From NCBI RefSeq assembly GCF_000146675.1, contig NZ_GL397214.1, positions 1,535,356 through 1,599,355 on the forward strand: a stretch of 64,000 bases of DNA, in the 5' to 3' direction. The DNA is from Hoylesella marshii DSM 16973 = JCM 13450 (GTDB lineage Bacteria > Bacteroidota > Bacteroidia > Bacteroidales > Bacteroidaceae). Each line of letters starts with the position of its first letter. The first letter of the stretch is position 1. The notes beneath the pieces were generated by a model. The model worked only from the letters and a program-made list of their open reading frames with translations. It did not search any database and was not told the origin of the DNA. Shown piece after piece: positions 45,018 through 54,113 of this stretch. A program made the position numbers and the translations under genes.

Positions 45018-46112
45018 ATGGAACAGATAGCCCATAAACCAACATTATCCATCATTATTCCAATATATAATGGTGCACGGTATTTACGGGAAAATATACA
45101 AAATGTATTAGCCCAACCCTGTAAAGACTTTGAGTTAATCCTCTTAGATGATGGTTCTAAGGACGAGTCATTGTCGATTTGCAAAGAGTTCGATAGCCCT
45201 TATATCAGACTGTATACACACGCCAATATGGGAGTCTCCAGAACAAGGAACAAAGGGATTGAACTATCAAGGGGCGAGATATTGATATTCATCGACCAAG
45301 ATGATGTCATGCGCTCGAACTTCTATACCGAAAAGATGCGCGACCAATTGAAAGAAACTTTCGGTCAGGGTATTGATTTGATTATAACCGGTGCATGGTC
45401 GGGTGATGAGAATTTAGACCAGGGCATATTCCTTTCTATCGAAAAGCAACGGAAAGGTATTTATAACGGACGTTGCAATACGACAGCATGGGGAACAACC
45501 TTCACCTTTAACATGAATATTTTCTCGCGCCGTTTATTCTTCGATGAAGAAAATAAAGCGACTGCTGTTCGTTTTTTTGAACTTCCGCTTGATGTTGAAA
45601 CAATTTTCCGACACTTAACTCAATATGCTGCCCGCAAAATATTGTATGCTGATAATTTTAGCTTCTGTATCAGACGTAACAACGAAATTTCCGTTTCCTC
45701 TAATTGGAATTGGATAAAAGTACATCCCATAAAGTGTGAAGCCTATTATGACCTAATACAATGGCATAAGAAGTATTATCCTCATGATGTAGCAACCATT
45801 CATGGAGCAGAGAAAGCTTTCTTGCAGACCGTCACGGATATGATTAAGACGAATTATGAAGTTCAGGCTGATTTAGTTTCATTTAAAAAGGAAATCAGTA
45901 AAAAAAAGTATTATCATGATTTGCAAGAGATGATCATTGCTCACCCTGAAGAGTCCATTCTTGTCAAAGCATTACTGACAGCCCCTATACAGGTCGGCAG
46001 ACTTCTACATATAGGATGGTTTCGACATCTCATTAGGAAAAGATGGACACTTTACGAAAAGTTAGGCATCGGACAGAAAAAGACTGATTTACGAGGAATG
46101 TATGAAAGATAG
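45018..46112 (+). CDS. Family 2 glycosyltransferase
   Basis: 364 residues with LSIIIPIYNGARYLRENI, ILLDDGSKDESL and the metal-binding FIDQDDVM. The C-terminal 150 residues are helical and specific to this protein. Only two bases separate it from the previous glycosyltransferase gene. Specificity unknown. Confidence 0.9.
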   Translation: MEQIAHKPTLSIIIPIYNGARYLRENIQNVLAQPCKDFELILLDDGSKDESLSICKEFDSPYIRLYTHANMGVSRTRNKGIELSRGEILIFIDQDDVMRSNFYTEKMRDQLKETFGQGIDLIITGAWSGDENLDQGIFLSIEKQRKGIYNGRCNTTAWGTTFTFNMNIFSRRLFFDEENKATAVRFFELPLDVETIFRHLTQYAARKILYADNFSFCIRRNNEISVSSNWNWIKVHPIKCEAYYDLIQWHKKYYPHDVATIHGAEKAFLQTVTDMIKTNYEVQADLVSFKKEISKKKYYHDLQEMIIAHPEESILVKALLTAPIQVGRLLHIGWFRHLIRKRWTLYEKLGIGQKKTDLRGMYER

Positions 46113-46201
46113 AGAAAGCACACATCAACGGGAGAATTGAATGGATGCTGAAACATTATCCAACCGTTTTAGGCAAATAATTCAATGATTATCAAAAGTA
46201 A

Positions 46202-47059
46202 ATGGATACAATAAAACAACTTCTAAGAAGCCTTTTGGGCAAAAAATATGGATGGATTGCACAAGAGTATAATCAGTTAAAGACTTATCTATACTCCTTT
46301 CTGCATCCATACTATTATACCCCCAAGCGATATACAGATACGTTCCTTATATATAATAGTAAAATTACAGATGAGGCGATTATCCACAAAAAAGCCCCCT
46401 CCATCATCTACATCTTTTGGACAGGCAACAACGAAATCACCCCCAATCGTATGGCAGGTATCAAATCATTGGAGAAAAATGCACATGTTGAAGTTAAATT
46501 GATTACTAACAAGAACTTAAAAGATTATATTATTGAAGGAGATCCCTTACCGGAAGCCTATCAATATCTTTCTTTTGTTCATAAATCAGACTATTTACGC
46601 TCCTATTTTATGCACCATTATGGCGGAGGATATGCAGATATCAAAACATATTCACACTCGTGGAAACAGGCATTTGACAAACTGAATGAATCTGACGCTT
46701 ATGCTATCGGCTATGGGGAAGTAGGATTTTGGGGAGTGGCGAACCAAGATATCGAACAGCAAAACCTAAAACACGACTTACGAAATTATTGGAGATTATT
46801 GATAGGAAACGGGGCTTTTGTCTGCCGTCCCCATACAAAATTCACCGAAGAATGGCACAGAGAAGTAAATCGAGTATTGGCATCACATTCGGAGGCATTA
46901 AGGAAACATCCGGCAAAAGATGCATTCGGAACAAACACCGATTACCCCTTACGCTGGACAGAGATACAAGGTGAGGTCTTCCACCCGCTTTGTCTTAAGT
47001 ACCATAAAAAGATTTTAGCAGACAACCGCCTGAAACCGTCCTTTAAAAACTATAGATAG
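46202..47059 (+). CDS. Capsular polysaccharide synthesis glycosyltransferase (GT32-like)
   Basis: 285 residues. It has the signature of the Caps_synth/GT32 group: PSIIYIFWTGNNEITPNRM, FVHKSDYLRSYFMHHYGGGYADIKT (the acidic D-x-K in place of DXD), and a later NGAFVCRPHTKF. It transfers a sugar during repeat-unit assembly. A 90-base gap precedes it. Confidence 0.85.
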   Translation: MDTIKQLLRSLLGKKYGWIAQEYNQLKTYLYSFLHPYYYTPKRYTDTFLIYNSKITDEAIIHKKAPSIIYIFWTGNNEITPNRMAGIKSLEKNAHVEVKLITNKNLKDYIIEGDPLPEAYQYLSFVHKSDYLRSYFMHHYGGGYADIKTYSHSWKQAFDKLNESDAYAIGYGEVGFWGVANQDIEQQNLKHDLRNYWRLLIGNGAFVCRPHTKFTEEWHREVNRVLASHSEALRKHPAKDAFGTNTDYPLRWTEIQGEVFHPLCLKYHKKILADNRLKPSFKNYR

Positions 47060-47069
47060 AATTCATTGA

Positions 47070-47978
47070 ATGCACCTCTTAAAGAAGATATGGGTACAAA
47101 TCCGCGACATTTATTTCTATTTCTTTAGAAATGCAATTATTATCAATGGGTACGTAGACGATTTGACGTGGTTGGGTATCCGGCATCGCAATTGGGGAGA
47201 CGATTTAAACTATTATCTTATACCTCTTATCAGCGGACGGCCTGTCATCTTCTATCATCATTTTTGGTTAGCAAGGAAACTACGTTTTAAGAATTACCTT
47301 TGCATCGGTACGCTTCTTGATGCAGTTAATTATTCCAATCCACAAACAATCGTATGGGGAAGTGGAGTCTCCGGACAGGAGAGAACCTTTGTATTACCAA
47401 AGAAGATTTTATCTGTTCGAGGTAAAAAAACAAGAGAGTTCCTTACCCGTTATCAGATAGACAGTCCTAATGTATTGGGAGATCCTGCCTTACTCTTACC
47501 TTTATATTATACTCCTCCTTCTCCTCCTAAGAAATACAAATTAGGGATTATACCGCATGTCGTTGATCTCGATTATCCCGCCATACAGGAAATACAAGAA
47601 AAGTTTCCGCATGAGGTTCTCATTATTAATTTGGCACGATACGAAAAATGGACTGACATCATTGACCAAATCTCTATCTGTGAATGCATTGCTTCGAGTT
47701 CTCTTCATGGCCTTATTGTTTCCGATGCCTATGGTATTCCTAACTGCTGGATTGAGTTGTCCGGAAACCTTTCCGGAGGATATTTCAAATTCTATGATTA
47801 TGCTTCTTCAGTGCAACGGCTATTGGTGAAACCTTACTCGGTAAGCACATCCAATGATATCGCCTCATGTATCAAACTCTGCAAAGAATGGAAAACACCT
47901 CTCATTGATACTCAATCAATTCTACAAAGTTGTCCTTTCTACAAAAAGGAGAAGCATAAAAGAAAAAGCCAAACATAG
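47070..47978 (+). CDS. Polysaccharide pyruvyl transferase family protein
   Basis: 302 residues. Motifs are RHRNWGDDLNYYLIPLISGRP, IVWGSGVSGQ, LSVRGKKTREFL, VLGDPALLLPL and SSLHGLIVSDAYGIP, all typical of the family that adds ketal-linked pyruvate from phosphoenolpyruvate to sugars. Such groups give the glycan negative charge. It lies 10 bases after the GT32-like gene. Confidence 0.9.
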   Translation: MHLLKKIWVQIRDIYFYFFRNAIIINGYVDDLTWLGIRHRNWGDDLNYYLIPLISGRPVIFYHHFWLARKLRFKNYLCIGTLLDAVNYSNPQTIVWGSGVSGQERTFVLPKKILSVRGKKTREFLTRYQIDSPNVLGDPALLLPLYYTPPSPPKKYKLGIIPHVVDLDYPAIQEIQEKFPHEVLIINLARYEKWTDIIDQISICECIASSSLHGLIVSDAYGIPNCWIELSGNLSGGYFKFYDYASSVQRLLVKPYSVSTSNDIASCIKLCKEWKTPLIDTQSILQSCPFYKKEKHKRKSQT

Positions 47979-47984
47979 GAAAAT

Positions 47985-48896
47985 ATGCCGACGCTCTCAG
48001 TGATCATCCCCGTATACAATGCAGAAAACACATTAAACGAGTGTATTGACAGCATCCTCATACAAGAGTTTCATGATTTTGAAATACTACTCATTGATGA
48101 TGGCAGCAAAGACAACTCTCGTGCTATTTGCAATGATTATGCGATAAAAGACAGTCGGGTAAAGATTCTCTATAAAGAGAATGGTGGAGTAAGCTCCGCA
48201 AGGAACATGGGATTAAATCATGCGCAAGGGAAATGGATAACTTTCATTGATGCCGATGACTATATTGAACCCGAATATTTCCACAACATCAATGATGAAG
48301 CATTTGATTTAATCATCAAAAGCTATAAGGAATTAAGAAACAGCCTTATCACTACCCCCACCGCAAATATACACAGCGATGCTTCTTTGACTGCTCCAAC
48401 CGATGTATCAGACTTTATTTCAAGGCATTTAGCAACCATGGTGTTAAGAGGTCCTTGTGGGAAATTTTATAAACGGGAACTGATAGGCTGCACCCGATTT
48501 AACGAAAACATGAAAGTAGGCGAAGACTCTTGCTTCGTATTCAACTACCTTACGACAGTAAAAAAGATAAAATTGCAGGCGGGAGCATCCTATATCGTTC
48601 GATGTGCAAATGCGTCTGCAGCAAATAAATATGGCTGTACCGTCGAATACGCTATTCAATCGCTTCAATTCCTATACGATGCTCATCTTGCACTCCAAGA
48701 GGCACATGCCATTTCTTCAGAGAGTTTCTTGTCATATATCGGATACTTTAAACTCATCTCTAAAAGCGATTGGAAAAAAAACCTGAAAAAATGGTATGCT
48801 GATAATACATTAAAAAGAATGTATCAATATATTTGGCCGCATTTAGCCGCCAAGCAGAAAATAGAGTATCGTATTCTTTCAACATTACTTTCTTAA
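47985..48896 (+). CDS. Family 2 glycosyltransferase
   Basis: 303 residues with LSVIIPVYNAENTLNECIDS, LLIDDGSKDNS, GVSSARNMGLNHAQGKWITF and DADDYIEPEYF. Starts 6 bases after the pyruvyl transferase gene. Specificity unknown. Confidence 0.9.
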   Translation: MPTLSVIIPVYNAENTLNECIDSILIQEFHDFEILLIDDGSKDNSRAICNDYAIKDSRVKILYKENGGVSSARNMGLNHAQGKWITFIDADDYIEPEYFHNINDEAFDLIIKSYKELRNSLITTPTANIHSDASLTAPTDVSDFISRHLATMVLRGPCGKFYKRELIGCTRFNENMKVGEDSCFVFNYLTTVKKIKLQAGASYIVRCANASAANKYGCTVEYAIQSLQFLYDAHLALQEAHAISSESFLSYIGYFKLISKSDWKKNLKKWYADNTLKRMYQYIWPHLAAKQKIEYRILSTLLS

Positions 48897-48912
48897 TTTA
48901 AAATATCTTCGT

Positions 48913-49908
48913 ATGCTACCTAAAATAAGTGTTATTGTTCCTATATATAATGTCGAAAAATATATAAGAAGAGCTTTAGACAGTATCTTAGCCCAAACGT
49001 TCTCAAACTTTGAACTACTGCTTATTGATGATGGTTCTACAGACAGTTGTAAAGAGATTTGCGATGAATATGGAAACAAACATCAGCATATCAGAGTCTT
49101 CCATAAAGAAAACGGCGGGTTAAGCTCTGCACGTAATTATGGATTGGAAAGAGCATTAGGAGAATATACCATATTCTTCGACCCTGATGATTGGGTAGAA
49201 CCACAATGCTTGGAAGAACTTTACAGCATTGCGGAAAAAACAAAGGCGGATGTAGTGATGTGTGCCATCTATTACAATGATAAATATCGCCAAACTTATT
49301 CTTCCCAAAGACCCTCAAGCACGCAATCTGCAGAAATATTAGAGGATTTAATAATAGGGAAGGTCGGTTGTTTTACTTTTAATAAATTAATCCGTCGAGA
49401 ATGTTATACAAAGTACGGTATTCTTTACCCACAAGGTATCTATGGAAGGGAGGATCAGTATGCAATCTGCAATCTGTTCAAAAATGATATAAAGATAGCA
49501 TATACTCCCCGAGCTTATTATCACTATGTACAATATCCTCATTCATTATCAAGATTCTATGACGAAGAGACATTGCAAATGGATATCCGTACCAGAGATA
49601 TGTTTGTAGAACTGTTTGCCGATACTGAATACAAAGAGCTGGTTGATAGAGAAAAAACCAAGAGTATTATCAGTCGTGCTTATTTGTTTGGTGAGCATGT
49701 GTACAATTCCCGTCAGTTCCAGAAAAGGTTTGGACAGTATCAATCGCTTTTTATGAAAGGGCAAGAACCGCGCTATATGACTTTTTTGTACTATATGGCA
49801 TTCCATGGATATTACCATTTGTCGAAAAAGCTCTTTAATATAGGTTTTCAAACGAAGCAGGCATGCAAGAAAGGGCTTAAATGCTTGCATATTCTTAAGA
49901 ATAAATAA
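48913..49908 (+). CDS. Family 2 glycosyltransferase
   Basis: 331 residues with ISVIVPIYNVEKYIRRALDS, LLIDDGSTDSC, GLSSARNYGLERALGEY and DPDDWVEPQCL. The C-terminal helical part (KKLFNIGFQTKQ) may contact the membrane. Closest in style to the preceding gene, so the pair may be an old duplication. Confidence 0.9.
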   Translation: MLPKISVIVPIYNVEKYIRRALDSILAQTFSNFELLLIDDGSTDSCKEICDEYGNKHQHIRVFHKENGGLSSARNYGLERALGEYTIFFDPDDWVEPQCLEELYSIAEKTKADVVMCAIYYNDKYRQTYSSQRPSSTQSAEILEDLIIGKVGCFTFNKLIRRECYTKYGILYPQGIYGREDQYAICNLFKNDIKIAYTPRAYYHYVQYPHSLSRFYDEETLQMDIRTRDMFVELFADTEYKELVDREKTKSIISRAYLFGEHVYNSRQFQKRFGQYQSLFMKGQEPRYMTFLYYMAFHGYYHLSKKLFNIGFQTKQACKKGLKCLHILKNK

Positions 49909-49945
49909 TCGGGTATTCTTATTTTAGTAATAGAAGAGCGTCCTC

Positions 49946-51010
49946 ATGATACCTATATTATTTATCGGCCTCTATTTCATTGCTGTTACAACACTTCAAA
50001 AAAGTGTTCAGATACAGAAAAACCTATTGATACTTGTCTGTATCATCTTAACTTGGATGATTGGTAACAGAGATCTTGCTTGGGCAGATACCTTTGTATA
50101 TGTCATGGCATTCAACCAAGCGCCAACCATTTTCCAAATCCATGCTGATACGATTCCTTTTGGCTATTCAGAGATAGGGTATTTCTATTTGGCTTCCATT
50201 ATCAAGACCATCTACAATGATTCTTTCTTTTATTTAGTCGTAATGGGCGCAATATCCATGTTCCTGCTATATAAGTCTCTGACCAAATATTGTATCTTTC
50301 CACTTATCGGTATATGCGACTATATCGGGAGATTCCTCTTAAACAGAGATTTCACGCAAATGCGTTCTTCATTGGCAATTCTATTGATTATCTTCACAAT
50401 AGACTTTATATATAAAAAGGAGATATGGAAATTCTTAGGAGTCGTATTCCTTGCTTATCAGTTTCATCGTATGGCCATTATCGCCCTACCTGTTTATTTC
50501 CTTTATAAAGTAAGATTTAATAAAACAACGATTGTTATCAGTCTCATTGCTGCTTTTATCCTATCTCAAGTGATAGCAAGCTCTATTTCGGGAACCGTCG
50601 ATTCGTGGAGTGAAGATTTACAATATGAGACTTATACGCAAGGAAGCTATGTAGAAGAAGCCTTGGGACTTAGAAATCCATTAATCTATTTCCAATTAGC
50701 AGTACTTCTCGTCTTTACTTTCATGGAAGAAAAACTAAAGCAAATTGCCCCTTATTATTATCTTCTACGAACAGGATATTTCTATTCTACAATGATTCTT
50801 ATCTTTTTCTGTAATTATACAGCATTATCCGGTAGAACGTCAACTATGTTTGCAACCATGGAAATGTTTATCTTGCCGGTTATAGGAATGGCATTTAAAA
50901 AGAATGTTCGTATTCTTTATTATATGGTTTTAGGCGTTATACTCATCTATTTCTTCTATAGTAAGTATAATGGGGCAATGATAGAGATGGCCGGTTCCAA
51001 CCTTTCATAA
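49946..51010 (+). CDS. wzy: EpsG/Wzy-like polysaccharide polymerase
   Basis: 354 residues with about ten hydrophobic segments and few motifs, as usual for polymerases. The N-terminal ILTWMIGNRDLAWADTFVYV and the FLLNRDFTQMRSSLAI segment match the EpsG family. It would join flipped repeat units in the periplasm. The assignment rests on topology, these short motifs and the absence of another candidate near the flippase. Confidence 0.75.
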   Translation: MIPILFIGLYFIAVTTLQKSVQIQKNLLILVCIILTWMIGNRDLAWADTFVYVMAFNQAPTIFQIHADTIPFGYSEIGYFYLASIIKTIYNDSFFYLVVMGAISMFLLYKSLTKYCIFPLIGICDYIGRFLLNRDFTQMRSSLAILLIIFTIDFIYKKEIWKFLGVVFLAYQFHRMAIIALPVYFLYKVRFNKTTIVISLIAAFILSQVIASSISGTVDSWSEDLQYETYTQGSYVEEALGLRNPLIYFQLAVLLVFTFMEEKLKQIAPYYYLLRTGYFYSTMILIFFCNYTALSGRTSTMFATMEMFILPVIGMAFKKNVRILYYMVLGVILIYFFYSKYNGAMIEMAGSNLS

Positions 51011-51016
51011 GAGAAA

Positions 51017-52102
51017 ATGAAAATATTTATCGTCTGTACACGGTTATGCTTTGGTGGAGCAGAGCGTGTGGCTGCCATGTTGGCCAATGGTCTGTCTCAA
51101 CGCGGACATCAGATCACTCTTATTGCCAACTTATTTGATGAAATCACCTATCCTATTTGTTCCGACGTTGAATTAAAGAATCTCTTCCCCCAACGAAAAA
51201 ACAAATACCTCAAATGGATTACTTCCTTTTTCTTATTACGTAAATACGTAAGACAAGAGAAGCCGGATGTTGTCGTGGGCATCATGTGGACATGTTCTCT
51301 ACGAGCAAAATTTGCATGTATAGGGAAGTCTATTCCCGTGGTCAGCACCATACATGATGCACTTGAACGACCGGCATCGGCGAAGTTTTCACATATGGAA
51401 TCTTTTCACATGTTTCAATTGAACAAGCTGTATGACCATGTCACCGTACTGACAAATGCTGATAAAGCAATCGCAGAGAAGATGTTTAAGAATACGCATG
51501 TCATGCCCAATCCTCTATCGTTAGAACCGCTAGGAGATGTTCCCCCAAAAAGAAATGTCATCTTGGCAGCAGGGAGATTAGAAGATTGGTATTACAAAGG
51601 ATTTGATTTGTTGATAGAAGCGTGGGGAAAGTTGTCGGCCAAACATCCGGATTGGATATTGCAAATAGCCGGTGTCGGAAATGAAGAAAGTCAACAGCTC
51701 TTAATCGATTTAGCGATAAAAAGCGGAATGGCACCTCATCAATTCCAATTATTAGGCTTTAAAGAAAATATTATCGATGTCTACAGAGAGGCCGCAATCT
51801 TTGTCCTAAGCAGTCGGTACGAGGCTTTCGGATTGGTATTATTGGAAGCCATGTCGCAAGGATGCGCTTGTATTGCTTGTGATTATAAAGGCCGGCAACA
51901 TGAAATTATCCGTCATGGAAACGAAGGATTGTTATGTATACCGGAACAAGTTGAGGACTTAGTTGCAAAGTTAGACACCCTTCTTACAGACATAGCTTAT
52001 AGAGAAAAACTTCAAAAAAATGCGATAGAAGCATCAAAACGTTTCCTGCCCAATAAGATAATAGACAAGTGGGAAAAGCTGTTGTTTGAAATCACCCGAT
52101 AA
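51017..52102 (+). CDS. Family 4 glycosyltransferase
   Basis: 361 residues, GT-B fold. The N-terminal FGGAERVAAMLANGLSQRGH and the C-terminal donor site SSRYEAFGLVLLEAMSQGCA (E-x7-E) are typical of GT4. AAGRLEDWYYKGFDLLIEAW precedes it. Donor unknown. It starts 6 bases after the polymerase-like gene. Confidence 0.9.
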   Translation: MKIFIVCTRLCFGGAERVAAMLANGLSQRGHQITLIANLFDEITYPICSDVELKNLFPQRKNKYLKWITSFFLLRKYVRQEKPDVVVGIMWTCSLRAKFACIGKSIPVVSTIHDALERPASAKFSHMESFHMFQLNKLYDHVTVLTNADKAIAEKMFKNTHVMPNPLSLEPLGDVPPKRNVILAAGRLEDWYYKGFDLLIEAWGKLSAKHPDWILQIAGVGNEESQQLLIDLAIKSGMAPHQFQLLGFKENIIDVYREAAIFVLSSRYEAFGLVLLEAMSQGCACIACDYKGRQHEIIRHGNEGLLCIPEQVEDLVAKLDTLLTDIAYREKLQKNAIEASKRFLPNKIIDKWEKLLFEITR

Positions 52103-52146
52103 ACAAAACCATCATCCATAATAACTTTCTTTAAAATAAAAAGGAG

Positions 52147-53106
52147 ATGAATATTCCCATAACGATATTAACGCCCGCGTATAACAAGGGGAAAACGATA
52201 GAAAGAACCTATCAAAGTCTTTTAAACCAAACTGTTTTCGATTTTGAATGGGTACTTATCAATGACGGAAGTACGGATGATACGTTGGATATCATCAAGA
52301 CCTTTCAAACAGATAAATTCCCCATTCGCTTCACAGACAAACAAAATGAGGGATTGAACAGAACCTTCAATCTTGGAGTAAAGCAAGCACACGGGGATTT
52401 GATATTAAGACTTGACCCTGACGATTACCTAACCGAAGATACCGTTGAGAAAGTGCTTCAGTATAAAAAAATATTAGATACGAATCCACATCTTTGCTCC
52501 ATTGTTTTCCTTACGAAATTTTCGACAGGAGAAATCGTTGGCTATCATCCTTATACAGAGCTTCATCAAACGAACTTCACTGATTATCGTATTATCGATA
52601 AAGCAAAAGGAGACCGATTGGAAGTCGTAAAACGAGAAGTATTCTTAGAATTTCCCATGCCGGAAATTCAGGGAGAAAAGTTCTGTTTAGAATCATATAT
52701 GTGGCAACAAATCGCAGAGAAATACGATGCGATATATGTACCCGAAGCCATTTACATAAGAGAATATAACGAAGCGAGTATCACATCAAACCTAGCGAAA
52801 GTACTTTCGGATAATCCCATTGGCACCATGCTTACTTATTCGCAGTACATCAAAATTCTATCAAAAAAGAAAAAGCAAGGCGCAAAGGTAAATTTCGAGA
52901 TTTTCAAGAATGGAATTAATTATTTCAGATTTGCATTCCATTCACACCGCCCCTTATCGGAAATACTTAAAGGCGTTTCTGCCTCTGTTGCATTACTTTG
53001 CTTTCCTGCCGCTTGTTTGTTGTATATCATAGATGCAATGGATATCAATTTAGTGTACAACATTCTGTTCTTTCTGAGAAAAAACAGACCCGTAAAACAT
53101 AAATAA
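52147..53106 (+). CDS. Family 2 glycosyltransferase
   Basis: 319 residues with ITILTPAYNKGKTIERTYQS, VLINDGSTDDTL and RLDPDDYLTEDTV. The C-terminus has a hydrophobic stretch (ASVALLCFPAACLLYIIDAM). The last gene of the tightly spaced plus-strand run; a 122-base gap without features follows. Confidence 0.9.
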   Translation: MNIPITILTPAYNKGKTIERTYQSLLNQTVFDFEWVLINDGSTDDTLDIIKTFQTDKFPIRFTDKQNEGLNRTFNLGVKQAHGDLILRLDPDDYLTEDTVEKVLQYKKILDTNPHLCSIVFLTKFSTGEIVGYHPYTELHQTNFTDYRIIDKAKGDRLEVVKREVFLEFPMPEIQGEKFCLESYMWQQIAEKYDAIYVPEAIYIREYNEASITSNLAKVLSDNPIGTMLTYSQYIKILSKKKKQGAKVNFEIFKNGINYFRFAFHSHRPLSEILKGVSASVALLCFPAACLLYIIDAMDINLVYNILFFLRKNRPVKHK

Positions 53107-53228
53107 CATTCTCTTGCTATAGCTATATCTATCAAAGATTCCATAAAGGTCGTCTCATACGAAATCCCTGAAAGTATCTATTGATAGCATAACATCTACA
53201 GACATTTTTTATATACACCCTATTACGT

Positions 53229-54104
53229 ATGCTTAAAAACATCTTTCTCTTGTTGCGCCCCCAACAGTGGTTGAAGAATATCTTTATCTTCATACCGTTG
53301 TTCTTCAGCCGTCACCTGCTGGAGATACACGATGTGGGTATTGCCGGTATCGCTTTTATCGCTTACTGCTTCATGGCAAGTGCCATCTACTGTTTCAATG
53401 ACATCTTAGATGTAGAATCCGACAGAAAGCACCCGCAGAAATGCAAGCGTCCGTTGGCAGCCGGTAAAATCTCAAAGACAGGCGGTTATCTGCTGATGGG
53501 CACCTGTATCGCCCTGTCTTTGGCGTTTGCCTCACTCATATCCACACGAACCGTGCTTTACGGACTGCTCGGTGTCTACTTTGTGATAAACCTTGCTTAT
53601 TGTCTTTACTTAAAGCAGAAGGCTATCATCGACGTATTCATCATTGCTGTCGGCTTCGTACTGCGCGTGTTAGTAGGAGGTTTTACCACCGGCATCTATA
53701 TCACCCATTGGATTGTACTCATGACCTTTCTCCTCGCCCTCTTTCTTGCATTTGCGAAAAGACGCGACGATGTGGTTATCTATGCCAACACCACAACGAT
53801 GATGCGCAGAAATGTAAATCGCTACAACCTTGAGTTCATGAATCAGGTCATTTCCCTCATTGCCGCCATTACAATGATTTGCTACATCATGTACACGGTC
53901 AGCGATGATGTCATCATGCGCTTTCATTCACAATACATCTATCTGACTGCTGTTTGGGTATTGGCCGGTCTCATCCGTTATCTGCAGCTCACCATTGTCG
54001 ATGTGAAAAGCGGAAGCCCCACAAAAGTGTTGCTCAAAGACCGCTTCGTGCAGGCATGTATCGTCGGATGGATACTTCATTTCGCCCTTTTCATCTATCT
54101 GTAA
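53229..54104 (+). CDS. UbiA-family prenyltransferase, decaprenyl-phosphate phosphoribosyltransferase-like
   Basis: 291 residues, nine or so membrane helices. The first aspartate motif NDILDVESDRKHPQKCKRPLAAG and its HPxKCKRP extension are characteristic of the branch that joins 5-phosphoribosyl diphosphate to a polyprenyl phosphate, as Rv3806c does for arabinan synthesis in mycobacteria. A second acidic region is FAKRRDD. Here it may supply a prenyl-linked pentofuranose to the neighbouring GT-C-like protein (54114). No DprE1/DprE2 gene was seen in the window, so ribose is more likely than arabinose. Confidence 0.85.
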   Translation: MLKNIFLLLRPQQWLKNIFIFIPLFFSRHLLEIHDVGIAGIAFIAYCFMASAIYCFNDILDVESDRKHPQKCKRPLAAGKISKTGGYLLMGTCIALSLAFASLISTRTVLYGLLGVYFVINLAYCLYLKQKAIIDVFIIAVGFVLRVLVGGFTTGIYITHWIVLMTFLLALFLAFAKRRDDVVIYANTTTMMRRNVNRYNLEFMNQVISLIAAITMICYIMYTVSDDVIMRFHSQYIYLTAVWVLAGLIRYLQLTIVDVKSGSPTKVLLKDRFVQACIVGWILHFALFIYL

Positions 54105-54113
54105 CCGCTCGCA